From Gammaproteobacteria bacterium (lineage in GTDB: Bacteria > Pseudomonadota > Gammaproteobacteria > Pseudomonadales > UBA5518): 64,000 nucleotides of DNA. Of the stretch, positions 19,792 through 28,039 are shown piece after piece. The notes beneath the pieces are model-generated. The model had not been told where the DNA came from. It did not search any database and saw only the letters and a program-made list of their open reading frames with translations. The position numbers and the translations under genes were made by a program. Positions within the stretch are counted from its first letter, which is position 1. The number at the start of each line of letters is the position of its first letter. The stretch is from positions 62,001-126,000 of the forward strand of contig JADKDK010000007.1 of assembly GCA_016718385.1 (NCBI GenBank), in the 5' to 3' direction.

Positions 19792-20684
19792 CAGACCGGG
19801 CTCCCCTCGCTGGCGATGCGCTCGAGGTAGAGGCCGTAGCCGCTCTTCTTCAGCGGGCGCGCCAGCGCCAGCAGCTGCTCGCGCGTGATGAATCCCATGC
19901 GGTAGGCAATCTCCTCGGGGCAGCAGATCTTCAGGCCCTGGCGCTCCTCGACCACGCGGATGAAGTTCGAGGCATCCAGCAGCGAGTTGTGCGTGCCGGT
20001 ATCGAGCCAGGCCGCGCCGCGGGTGAGGGTCTCGACGCGCAGCCTGCCGCGTTGCAGGTAGATGCGGTTGACGTCGGTGATCTCGAGCTCCCCGCGCGCC
20101 GATGGCCGGATCGACTTCGCGATGGACACCACCTCGTTGTCGTAGAAATACAGCCCCGTCACGGCGTAGTGCGACTTCGGGTGCCGCGGCTTTTCCTCGA
20201 TGTCGATGGCGCGGTTCTGCGCATCGAAGCTGACCACGCCGTAGCGCTCGGGGTCCTGCACGTAATAGGCGAACACCGTGGCGCCGTCGGTCTCGAGCGC
20301 GGCGGACTGCAGTTTCCTGCTCAGCCCGCCGCCGTAGAAGATGTTGTCGCCGAGCACGAGGCAGACCGGCCGGTCGCCCACGAATTGCTCGCCGATCAGG
20401 AAGGCCTGCGCCAGGCCGCCCGGCTCGGGCTGCACCGCGTAGACCAGCTCCAGGCCCCACTGCGAACCGTCGCCGAGCAGGTCGCGGAAGGCGTCCTGGT
20501 CGCGCGGCGTGGTGATGATCAGGATCTCGCGGATGCCGGCCAGCATCAGCGTCGCCAGCGGGTAGTAGATCATCGGCTTGTCGTAGACCGGCATCAGCTG
20601 CTTGCTGACCGAGCTGGTGAGCGGGTGCAGCCGCGTGCCGCTGCCGCCCGCGAGCACGATGCCGCGGTAATTCGTCTGTTGCAT
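19791..20684 (-). CDS. rfbA: Glucose-1-phosphate thymidylyltransferase
   Basis: A 297-residue nucleotidyltransferase that makes dTDP-glucose, the first step toward dTDP-rhamnose. It has the sugar-nucleotide signature LAGGSGTRLHPLTSSVSKQL, then PVYDKPMIYYPLATLMLAGI and GDNIFYG. The ATG at 20682-20684 is preceded on the minus strand by AGGAAGGA at suitable spacing; an in-frame upstream extension is not conserved. rmlA-rmlC run opposite to rmlD-rmlB, so the four-gene pathway is split into two facing pairs. Confidence 0.95.
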   Translation of the reverse strand: MQQTNYRGIVLAGGSGTRLHPLTSSVSKQLMPVYDKPMIYYPLATLMLAGIREILIITTPRDQDAFRDLLGDGSQWGLELVYAVQPEPGGLAQAFLIGEQFVGDRPVCLVLGDNIFYGGGLSRKLQSAALETDGATVFAYYVQDPERYGVVSFDAQNRAIDIEEKPRHPKSHYAVTGLYFYDNEVVSIAKSIRPSARGELEITDVNRIYLQRGRLRVETLTRGAAWLDTGTHNSLLDASNFIRVVEERQGLKICCPEEIAYRMGFITREQLLALARPLKKSGYGLYLERIASEGSPV

Positions 20685-20860
20685 GAACCCGGATCCTTCC
20701 TGTGCGGAGCAAGGAGGGGAGTATAGAGGCAGGACGATTACGATTCCTCCAGCAATGTCCCGCGGCATGGATTTTCGGGGGGACGCTCAGTAGAATCCGC
20801 GCCTTTGCGCGCCGACAGGCGCCCGCACGCGTTCGACACGGTGTCCGCGAGAGGTTCTTG

Positions 20861-22180
20861 ATGGAAGCCCTGAACCCGGCACGGTTGCCCCTCGACCGTT
20901 ACCCGGAAGCACTGAGCCTGCAGGACCTGGAGCCGGTCCGGCCCCTGCGCATCTGCCTGCTGGGCTACCGCAGCCACCCCTACGGAGGCGGCCAGGGCGT
21001 GTACCTGCGCTACCTCAGCAAGGCGCTGCTCGAGCTCGGCCACCGGGTCGACGTGATCTCGGGGCCGCCCTATCCCCATCTCGATCCGCGCGTGCGCCTG
21101 ATCGAGATGCCGAGCATGAACCTCTACGAGACCGGCTTGCTCTCACTGCGACCGCGCCACCTGCGCTCGCTCAGCAACGTCATCGAGTGGCTGAGCAAGC
21201 TGACCGGCGGCTTCGCCGAGCCGCAGGCCTTCGGGCGGCGCGCGTTCCGCTACCTGCGCGAGCACCGCGGCGACTATGACATCGTGCACGACAACCAGAG
21301 CCTGAGCTACGGCATGCTCGCGCTGCAGCGCGCGGGTGTGCCGCTGGTCACCACGATCCACCACCCGATCACCAGCGACCTGCGCCTCGCGCTGGCCGCC
21401 TGCCGCTGGTGGTGGCCGCGCCTGCTGACGCGCCGCTGGCACTCCTTCCTCGGCATGCAGAAGCGCGTGGCGCGCGGGCTGCGCCACGTGGTGACGGTAT
21501 CGGAATGCTCGCGCGGCGACATCGCGCGCGATTTCGGCCTGCCCGCCGAGCGCCTGACGCTGGTGCACAACGGTGTCGACACCGAGGTGTTCGCGCCCGA
21601 TGCCGGCGTCGCGCGCAAGCCGCTGCAGCTGATGGCGACCGCCTCGGCCGACCAGCCGCTCAAGGGCCTGGCGGTTCTGCTGAACGCCTTCGCCGCGTTG
21701 CTGCCCGCGCACCCGGGCCTGCGGCTGCTGGTGGTGGGCAAGCCGCGCCCGGGCGGCGATACCGAGAAGCTCATCGCGCGGCTCGATCTCGGCGCCCACA
21801 CCGATTTCGTGAGCGGCATCAGCACCGCAGAGCTGGTGCGCCTGTACCGCGAGTCCACGCTGGTCGTGGTGCCCTCGCTGTACGAGGGCTTCGGCCTGCC
21901 GGCATCGGAGGCGATGGCCTGCGGCGCCGCGGTGGTCTCGTCCGATGGCGGCGCGCTGCCCGAGGTGGTGGGCGATGCCGGCGTGCTGGTGCCGGCCGGC
22001 GACGAGACGGCGCTCGCCGGGGCGATCGCTGCGCTGCTCGCCGACCCGGCGCGACGCACCGAACTGGGGCAGCGTGCACGGGCACGAATGTCGACACTCT
22101 TCTGCTGGCGCCGGGCGGCGCGGCAGATGACGCATTACTACGAGCAGGTCCTGGCCGGCGATGGAAACCGTCAATCTTGA
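20861..22180 (+). CDS. GT4-family glycosyltransferase
   Basis: A 439-residue GT-B fold retaining glycosyltransferase. The N-terminal acceptor domain has SHPYGGGQGVYLRYLSKALL. The donor-binding C-terminal domain has VHNGVDTEVFAPD, GKPRPGGDTEKL and the E-x7-E region PSLYEGFGLPASEAMACG. The ATG at 20861 follows GAGAGG at 6 bases. It heads a run of tightly overlapping genes: the next methyltransferase starts 20 bases before this stop. Sugar and acceptor are unknown. Its position beside the rml genes makes rhamnose or another surface sugar possible, but that is inference. Confidence 0.85.
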   Translation: MEALNPARLPLDRYPEALSLQDLEPVRPLRICLLGYRSHPYGGGQGVYLRYLSKALLELGHRVDVISGPPYPHLDPRVRLIEMPSMNLYETGLLSLRPRHLRSLSNVIEWLSKLTGGFAEPQAFGRRAFRYLREHRGDYDIVHDNQSLSYGMLALQRAGVPLVTTIHHPITSDLRLALAACRWWWPRLLTRRWHSFLGMQKRVARGLRHVVTVSECSRGDIARDFGLPAERLTLVHNGVDTEVFAPDAGVARKPLQLMATASADQPLKGLAVLLNAFAALLPAHPGLRLLVVGKPRPGGDTEKLIARLDLGAHTDFVSGISTAELVRLYRESTLVVVPSLYEGFGLPASEAMACGAAVVSSDGGALPEVVGDAGVLVPAGDETALAGAIAALLADPARRTELGQRARARMSTLFCWRRAARQMTHYYEQVLAGDGNRQS

Positions 22181-22883
22181 CTACGTGCCGATCCGCCGCG
22201 GAGACCGCGTGCTGGATCTGGGCTGCGGCGAGGGCCGCCACGCCATCGCGGCGTGGCTCAGGGCCGAGGTGCACTGCGTCGGCATCGACCTCAGCGTGCA
22301 GGACGTGGCGACGGCCGCCGCCAGGGCGCGCCCGTTTGCCCCGGAGCGGCCCGGCACCGCGCATTGCAGCCTGGGTTTTGGGGTGGGCAACGCGCTGCAG
22401 TTGCCGTTCGCGGACCACTGCTTCGACGTGGTGATCTGCTCCGAGGTGCTGGAGCACATCGGCCCCTACCGCGAGGTGCTGGCCGAGATCCGCCGTGTGC
22501 TGAAACCCGGTGGCGCCCTGGTCGCCAGCGTGCCGCGTTACTGGCCCGAGCGCCTCTGCTGGGCGCTGAGTGATGCCTACCACGCCAACGAGGGCGGTCA
22601 TATCCGCATCTTCCGTGCCGCGCGGCTGAACCGCGACATCGAGGCACTCGGATTCCGCCGCTACCGCCGGCACTGGGCACATGCCCTGCACGCGCCGTTC
22701 TGGTGGCTCAAGTGCCTGCTGTGGGAGCGCCAGCACGAATCGCGGCTGGTGGCGCTCTACCACCGGCTGCTGGTGTGGGACCTGATGGAGCGCCCGCGCC
22801 TCACGCGCTGGGTCGAGGCGTTGCTGAACCCGGTGCTGGGCAAGAGTGTGGTGATGTACTTCCAGAAGGCTCCTGTCCCATGA
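22161..22883 (+). CDS. Class I SAM-dependent methyltransferase
   Basis: A 240-residue Methyltransf_11-type enzyme. Motif I is VLDLGCGEGRHAIA, the acidic SAM ribose ligand is in CVGIDLS, and the post-motif is FDVVICSEVLEHI, followed by LKPGGALVASVPRYWPE. The C-terminal ~90 residues are aromatic and basic, without recognised similarity. It overlaps the upstream glycosyltransferase by 20 bases and the downstream gene by four, so it is probably translationally coupled to both. It likely methylates a glycan or lipid product made by the neighbours (inference). Confidence 0.8.
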   Translation: METVNLDYVPIRRGDRVLDLGCGEGRHAIAAWLRAEVHCVGIDLSVQDVATAAARARPFAPERPGTAHCSLGFGVGNALQLPFADHCFDVVICSEVLEHIGPYREVLAEIRRVLKPGGALVASVPRYWPERLCWALSDAYHANEGGHIRIFRAARLNRDIEALGFRRYRRHWAHALHAPFWWLKCLLWERQHESRLVALYHRLLVWDLMERPRLTRWVEALLNPVLGKSVVMYFQKAPVP

Positions 22884-23968
22884 GCGAACTCTATCTCAGC
22901 AAGGGGCTGTACCCGGCCGAGTTCCTGCGTCCCAGCGTGGATTTCATCCTCGCGACCCAGCAGGCGGATGGCTGCATTCCCTGGTTCCCGGGTGGCCACG
23001 CCGACCCATGGGATCACGTCGAAGCCGCGATGGGCCTCGGCATTGCCGGGGAATTCGACGCCGCGGCGCGCGCCTACCGCTGGCTCGCCCGCACCCAGCT
23101 GCCCGACGGCTCGTGGTGGGCCAGCTACCGCGACGGCGAGGTGCTGGAGCGCGGGCGGCGCGAGACCAATTTCGTGGCCTACATCGCCACCGGCCTGTGG
23201 CACCACTACCTCGTGAGCGGCGACCGCGAGCTGCTCGATGAGCTGTGGCCCGTGGTGGAGCGCGCGATCGAGTTCGTGCTCTCGCAGCAGACCGTGCACG
23301 GCGAGGTGTGCTGGGCCGTCGATGCCGAAGGCAACACCATGGACGACGCGCTGGTCACCGGCTGCAGCTCGATCCACAAGAGCCTGGAGTGCGCGATCAA
23401 CATCGCGCACGCGCTGTACCGGCCCTGCCCGCGCTGGATCGAGGCGCGCTGGCGCCTGGGCGAGGCGCTGCGCCACCGCCCCGATCGCTTCGACCGGACC
23501 TGGGAGAGCAAGGCGCGCTTCTCGATGGACTGGTTCTACCCGGTGCTCGGCGGCGTGCTCGGGCGCGGCCAGGCGAAGGCGCGGCTGGCGGCGCGCTGGG
23601 ATACCTTCGTGAAGGAGGGCATGGGGTGCCGTTGCGTGTCGGACGAGCCGTGGGTGACCGTGGCGGAATCGTGCGAGCTCACGATGGCGCTGCTCGGTGC
23701 CGGCGACCATGCGCGCGCTGCGAAACTGTTCAGCTGGCTGCACCAGTGGCGCGACCACGACGGCGCCTACTGGACCGGCTATCAATGGGTCGAGAACATC
23801 ATGTGGCCCGAGGAAAAACCGACCTGGACCGCCGGTGCGATCCTGCTCGCGGCCGATGCGCTGACCGGGCACACCGCCGCGAGCCGCCTGCTGACCGAGG
23901 TGCGGCTAATAGATTCGCCGCAGGAGGCCAAGCGTCTCAACGCGCGGCAGTTCTTCGTACAGCCCTGA
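22880..23968 (+). CDS. Six-hairpin / prenyltransferase-like protein of unknown function
   Basis: A 362-residue soluble protein built of repeated helical hairpins, the (alpha/alpha)6 toroid fold of terpene cyclases, prenyltransferase beta subunits and some glycosidases. Repeats are visible as Q..DG.IPWFPGGHADPWDH (residues 22-40), QLPDGSWWASYRDG (about 74-88) and Q.V.GEVCWAVDAEG. Acidic residues line these turns (DPWDHVEAA, DDALVTGCSSIHKSLE). No signal peptide or membrane segment is seen. Databases often label such proteins prenyltransferase, but the repeats with DG-x-W also fit a glycoside hydrolase or lyase. It starts at ATGA overlapping the methyltransferase. Its last 63 bases overlap the end of a convergent methyltransferase gene. 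Confidence 0.65.
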   Translation: MSELYLSKGLYPAEFLRPSVDFILATQQADGCIPWFPGGHADPWDHVEAAMGLGIAGEFDAAARAYRWLARTQLPDGSWWASYRDGEVLERGRRETNFVAYIATGLWHHYLVSGDRELLDELWPVVERAIEFVLSQQTVHGEVCWAVDAEGNTMDDALVTGCSSIHKSLECAINIAHALYRPCPRWIEARWRLGEALRHRPDRFDRTWESKARFSMDWFYPVLGGVLGRGQAKARLAARWDTFVKEGMGCRCVSDEPWVTVAESCELTMALLGAGDHARAAKLFSWLHQWRDHDGAYWTGYQWVENIMWPEEKPTWTAGAILLAADALTGHTAASRLLTEVRLIDSPQEAKRLNARQFFVQP

Positions 23969-24526
23969 GGCCAGCGCCAGCCGGTAGATCGTGTACGGCG
24001 CCTGGCCGCCGTCGGCGGGATCCGGGAAGATGTCGTGGATCGCGAGCAGGCCGCCGGGAACCAGGTGGCCGCTCCAGCCGCGGTAATCCGTCATCGCCGC
24101 CTCCAGGCTGTGCCCGCCGTCGATGAACACCAGCGACAACGGCGTGCGCCAGGCGCGCGCCGCAACGCGCGTTGGCGCGACCACCGGTACCACGGTGTCT
24201 TCCAGGCCCGCGCGGCGCATCGTGGCGCGGAACTCCCGGAAGCTGTCCATGAGGCCTGCCGCGCCGTCGTAGAGCGCCGGGTCGTGGTACTCCTCCCCGA
24301 GCTGGTGCTCCTCGGAACCGCGGTGGTGGTCCACCGCGAACAGCACGCCGCCCGAGCGCTGGCAGGCGGCGCCCAGGTACACCGTGGACTTGCCGCAGTA
24401 GCTGCCGATCTCGAGGCAGGGGCCGAGCGGCGCGCACTCGCGCGCGGCGCGGTAGAGTGCCGCGCCTTCGACCGGGCTCAGGAAGCCCTTGACGCTGTCG
24501 ATGTCGAGCGGGAGTGCGAAGTCCAT
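23906..24526 (-). CDS. Class I SAM-dependent methyltransferase (Methyltransf_24 type)
   Basis: A 206-residue enzyme with motif I LEIGSYCGKSTVYLGAA, acidic DHHRGSEEHQ, and the family hallmark FIDGGHSLEAAMTDYRGW followed by LVPGGLLAIHDIF. Methyltransf_24 enzymes act on small molecules and glycans. The ATG at 24524-24526 gives a normal N terminus. The 3' end overlaps tail-to-tail with the six-hairpin gene for 63 bases; both reading frames look complete to their stops. It is read toward the glycan set and probably belongs with it. Confidence 0.8.
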   Translation of the reverse strand: MDFALPLDIDSVKGFLSPVEGAALYRAARECAPLGPCLEIGSYCGKSTVYLGAACQRSGGVLFAVDHHRGSEEHQLGEEYHDPALYDGAAGLMDSFREFRATMRRAGLEDTVVPVVAPTRVAARAWRTPLSLVFIDGGHSLEAAMTDYRGWSGHLVPGGLLAIHDIFPDPADGGQAPYTIYRLALASGLYEELPRVETLGLLRRIY

Positions 24527-24637
24527 CTGCGGTTCCGGTGGTTGTGGTGGCAGGGGCGGCGCGCACCTTAACCCCGGCGGCGCACGGCTGGCAAATCCGC
24601 GCTGCGGGCGGGCGAACCGATCGCGTATGCTTGCGCC

Positions 24638-25030
24638 ATGAGCATTCCCTTCGACACCAGGGTTCTCGTGGTCGACGACTTCGAGAGCATGCGGCGCATC
24701 GTCGGGCAACTGCTGCGCGAGATGGGCTTTCGCGACATCACGCTCGCGGATGACGGCGCCACGGCACTCGCCCTGCTGCGCGAGGACGATTTCGGCTTGC
24801 TGCTGACCGACTGGCACATGCCGCAGATGGATGGCCTCGACCTGGTCAGGGCGGTGCGCGCCGACCCGCGGCTGAATGCCATCCCGATCCTGATGGTGAG
24901 CGCCGAAGCGACGCGCGAGCAGATCATCGAGGCGGTACGGGCCGGCGTGAACGGCTATGTCGTCAAGCCGTTCACGCCGCAGATACTGAGCGCGAAAATC
25001 GCGAAGCTGTTCGAATCCCCCGCGCGATAG
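24638..25030 (+). CDS. CheY-like single-domain response regulator
   Basis: A 130-residue receiver domain with no output domain. It has the acidic pair in VLVVDDFESMRRI, the phosphoacceptor Asp in LLLTDWHMPQMDG, the switch residue region ILMVSAEA and the lysine in VVKPFTP. This is very close to the CheY pattern, including the flagellar-switch-type helix 4 region. No chemotaxis kinase or flagellar genes are adjacent in this window, so the partner is unknown. It reads divergently from the methyltransferase with a 111-base gap. Confidence 0.88.
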   Translation: MSIPFDTRVLVVDDFESMRRIVGQLLREMGFRDITLADDGATALALLREDDFGLLLTDWHMPQMDGLDLVRAVRADPRLNAIPILMVSAEATREQIIEAVRAGVNGYVVKPFTPQILSAKIAKLFESPAR

Positions 25031-25039
25031 CGCCTGCGA

Positions 25040-26479
25040 TCAGATCCGCGGAGCGGTCGCCGTGGCGGGCGTCGGTTCGACCAGCCACTTGTTCAGCGCG
25101 ACCACGTCCTCGGGGCTCAGCAGGCCGGCCTGCTGGCGCAGGCGAAGCAGCCGCGAGACGTAGTCGTAGCGGGTGTTCGCGTAATCGCGGATCGCGGTGA
25201 AGAGCACCTGCTGCGCATTGAGCACGTCGACCACGTTGCGCGTGCCGACCTCGTAGCCCGCCGTGGTGGCATCCAGCGCGCTCTGCGCCGAGACGATCGC
25301 CTGCCTGCGCGCCTTCACGCGCTGCACGTCGGTGGTGACGAAGAGATGCAGCGAGCGCGTGAACTGGATCGTGTCGCGCATGATGCTGGTGTGCGTCTCG
25401 CGCGCCGTGATGTAGTTCTCGTAGGACTGGCGGCGCTGCGAACTGATGCCGCCGCCGGCGTAGAGCGGCATGCTCAGTGTCAGCATGACGCTGTTGCCTT
25501 CCACGTCGACCGAGGTGGGGTACCTCGGGTTGATGCGGTTGCCTTCCGGGTCACGGAGCTGGTTGTCGAAGTTGTCGCCGTCGGTGGACGTGTCCATCAG
25601 GGTGAGCTGGCCGCTGAGCTTGGGCAGGTGCTGCGCACGGCTCGCCTGCGAGGACTGCATCGCGGCCTCGGCCGCGTAATTGGCCACCTTCAGGCCGAGG
25701 TTGCCTTCCATCGCGAGCTCCACCCAGCTCTCGGCGGTGGCGGGCTGCGGGTCGACGACCGGGAACTCCTCGCTCAGCAGCCACAGGTTCGCGTGGTCCT
25801 GCCCGGTCAGCACCGACAGTGCCTCGTAGGCGACGCCCAGGTTGCCCTCGTCGGTGAGGCGCTCGACCACCGCCAGGTCGAAGGCCGCGCGCGCTTCGTG
25901 CACGTCGGTGATCGCGATCAGCCCGACGTCGAAGCGCTGCTGCGTCTGCTCCAGCTGGCGCTGGAAGGCGGCCTCGGCGGCGCGGCTCGACTTCAGGTTG
26001 TCGATGGCGCGCAGCACCAGCACGTAGGCCTCCACGGTGCGCACGATCAGCGCCTGCTGGTCGGCGGCGAATTGCACCTCGGCCTGCTTGCTGAGTTCCT
26101 TGCCCTGCTTGAAGCTGAACCAGGCCGGCACATCGAACAGCTTCTGCGACAGCGTGAGGTAGTAGTTCTCCTGGTCCTCCTCGACGTCGTAGTCGCTGCT
26201 GCTGGAGAAGGTCTGGTCACCGATCGGGATGGTACGCGTGCTCTTCTGCGTGACGTCGGTCTCGCCGTACTCGGCCTGCGCGCCCACCTGCGGCAGCAGC
26301 TGCGAGCGGCCCTGGACCTCGAACTCGCGGCCCGCGCGATAGGTGGCCTCGGCGGCCCTGATGACCGGATCGTTCTTCACCGCCAGCTCGTAGATGTCGA
26401 GCAGCGTGTCGGCACGCAGCGCCGCGGGCAACAGCAGCAGGCTCGTGGTGATCAGCGCGCGCAGGCGGAAATGCAGCAT
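25040..26479 (-). CDS. tolC: TolC-family outer membrane channel
   Basis: A 479-residue outer membrane efflux protein with a signal peptide (MLHFRLRALITTSLLLLPAA, predicted cleavage after ALRA). Two repeats of the OEP domain follow, with the typical coiled-coil pieces LTLSQKLFDVPAWFSFKQG, RFDVGLIAITDVHEARAAFD, LTLSMPLYAGGGISSQRRQ and GYEVGTRNVVDVLNAQQ. It provides the trimeric exit duct for type I secretion and tripartite efflux pumps. It is transcribed away from DUF1249-cpdA-parE, as in E. coli and Pseudomonas, but the nudF gene that normally separates them is missing. Confidence 0.93.
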   Translation of the reverse strand: MLHFRLRALITTSLLLLPAALRADTLLDIYELAVKNDPVIRAAEATYRAGREFEVQGRSQLLPQVGAQAEYGETDVTQKSTRTIPIGDQTFSSSSDYDVEEDQENYYLTLSQKLFDVPAWFSFKQGKELSKQAEVQFAADQQALIVRTVEAYVLVLRAIDNLKSSRAAEAAFQRQLEQTQQRFDVGLIAITDVHEARAAFDLAVVERLTDEGNLGVAYEALSVLTGQDHANLWLLSEEFPVVDPQPATAESWVELAMEGNLGLKVANYAAEAAMQSSQASRAQHLPKLSGQLTLMDTSTDGDNFDNQLRDPEGNRINPRYPTSVDVEGNSVMLTLSMPLYAGGGISSQRRQSYENYITARETHTSIMRDTIQFTRSLHLFVTTDVQRVKARRQAIVSAQSALDATTAGYEVGTRNVVDVLNAQQVLFTAIRDYANTRYDYVSRLLRLRQQAGLLSPEDVVALNKWLVEPTPATATAPRI

Positions 26480-26651
26480 CGGATGCCTCGTGGTTCGGTT
26501 GGGAACTCGGCGGCAGCGTGGCGAGTCTAGCAGAGGGCGTCCATCCTTAATAAGTCCGATCAATGCACGCCGCAAGGCGCGCGGGATTTGTGCCGTCAAA
26601 TTTCGCCGCCCCGTCATGGGCCTGCGGCAATTGCCTATATACTTTCGCTCC

Positions 26652-27146
26652 ATGAGCTTCCCCCGACATGCCGGCCAGGCGGCGCCGGGCCGCGGCGCCG
26701 CCGTGCCACCCTGTTCGCCGCTGCAGATCCACCACGCCGAATGCGAGGTGAATTTCCTGCGCCTCGAAAAACTGCTGCCGGGTTTCGCCGCGGGGCAGGC
26801 TCGCCACATCGGCACGCGGCTGCCCCACGGCGGCATGGACGTGCTGCACCTGCATGTGGTGCAGCGCTGTCCCTACACCGCGGAAGTGCTGCTGCGTCAG
26901 CAGCAGCCCGTCTGGGGCGCACGCGGCGCGGAATTCACGGTGCGGGCCTATCTCGACGCGCGCATGGCGGAAGTCGTCGGTTGCGCGCGCGTGCGCCGGC
27001 TGCTGGCGCGCTACGACTACCCCAACCGCCACGGGCTGGCGCGCGACGAAAAATGGCAGATCAACCGCCTGCTCGGCGAATGGCTGGCGCACTGCCTTGC
27101 CGAGGGGCACGCGCTGCACCCCGCGGCCCTGGCGGCCGACGGTTGA
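26652..27146 (+). CDS. DUF1249 family protein (YqiB-like)
   Basis: A 164-residue cytoplasmic protein recognised by the conserved blocks NFLRLEKLLPG, LHLHVVQRCPYTAEVLLRQ, FTVRAYLDARMAEVVGC and NRHGLARDEKWQINRLLGEWLAHCL. Function is unknown. In E. coli (yqiB) and Pseudomonas it sits between nudF and cpdA, and here it again precedes cpdA. The ATG at 26652 is chosen because upstream in-frame sequence is antisense to the tolC leader and not conserved. Confidence 0.88.
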   Translation: MSFPRHAGQAAPGRGAAVPPCSPLQIHHAECEVNFLRLEKLLPGFAAGQARHIGTRLPHGGMDVLHLHVVQRCPYTAEVLLRQQQPVWGARGAEFTVRAYLDARMAEVVGCARVRRLLARYDYPNRHGLARDEKWQINRLLGEWLAHCLAEGHALHPAALAADG

Positions 27147-27159
27147 AGGCGGGCGGCCG

Positions 27160-27984
27160 ATGACGGATACGCGCGTCGACCTTGCCATTGCCGGATCCTG
27201 TGTCCGCGTGGTGCAGGTCACCGATACCCATCTCGAGGAGCGCCGTGGCGGCACCCTGCTCGGCATGGACACCGATGCGAGCCTCGCGCACGTGCTCGAC
27301 CTGGTGCGTGACGCACCCTTGCGCCCCGACCTGCTGCTCGCCACCGGCGATCTCGCCAACCACGGTGCCGAGGCCGCCTACGTGCGCGTGCGCGAGAGCT
27401 TCGACGCCCTGGGCCTGCCGTGGTTCTGGCTGCCGGGCAACCACGACGCGGGAGCACTGATGCACGGCGTGATCGGCCGCGGCCGCCCGATGATCCGCTC
27501 CATCTGCGCCGGCAGCTGGCAGATCGTGATGCTCGATTCCACCGTCGCCGGCCAGGTCGGCGGCAGCCTCGGTGCCGACGAACTGGCGCTGCTGGATCGC
27601 CTGCTCGGCGCCGAGCCCGCGCGCCACGCGCTGGTCTGCCTGCATCACCAGCCGGTGGCGATCGGCTGCGCGTGGCTCGACGAGCAGATGGTCGCGGATG
27701 CCGACGCCCTGTTCGCGGTGCTGGCCCGCCACCCCCAGGCGCGCGCGCTGCTCTGGGGGCACGTGCACCAGGAGTTCTCGGCCGAGCGCGCGGGGCTGCG
27801 CCTGCTCGGCTCGCCCTCGAGCTGCATCCAGTTCGCCCCCTGCAGCGAGGGCTTTCGCCTCGACGAGCAGGCGCCCGGCCTGCGCTGGCTGGAGCTGCAC
27901 CCCGACGGGCGCCTGGAGACGCGCGTCGAGCGCGTGAGCGGCGTCGAGCTCGGTTATGACCGCCACTCGGCCGGGTACCTCTGA
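27160..27984 (+). CDS. cpdA: 3',5'-cyclic-AMP phosphodiesterase
   Basis: A 274-residue metallophosphoesterase that hydrolyses cAMP, tuning Crp/Vfr signalling. The five metallophosphoesterase blocks are present: VTDTHL, ATGDLANHG, LPGNHDAG, LVCLHHQP and WGHVHQE. It lies 13 bases after DUF1249 and 55 before parE, the standard neighbourhood. yqiA, usually between cpdA and parE in enterics, is absent. Confidence 0.93.
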   Translation: MTDTRVDLAIAGSCVRVVQVTDTHLEERRGGTLLGMDTDASLAHVLDLVRDAPLRPDLLLATGDLANHGAEAAYVRVRESFDALGLPWFWLPGNHDAGALMHGVIGRGRPMIRSICAGSWQIVMLDSTVAGQVGGSLGADELALLDRLLGAEPARHALVCLHHQPVAIGCAWLDEQMVADADALFAVLARHPQARALLWGHVHQEFSAERAGLRLLGSPSSCIQFAPCSEGFRLDEQAPGLRWLELHPDGRLETRVERVSGVELGYDRHSAGYL

Positions 27985-28039
27985 GAAGCGCCGCTCCTGT
28001 ATCATCCGCCGCGCTCGCCGTTCCACCACAGGGAGAAGC

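Noticed and set aside
22880..23968. Firm naming of the six-hairpin protein as a prenyltransferase
   Set aside because: Only the fold-like repeats are visible; no diphosphate-binding or zinc site of true prenyltransferases could be identified.
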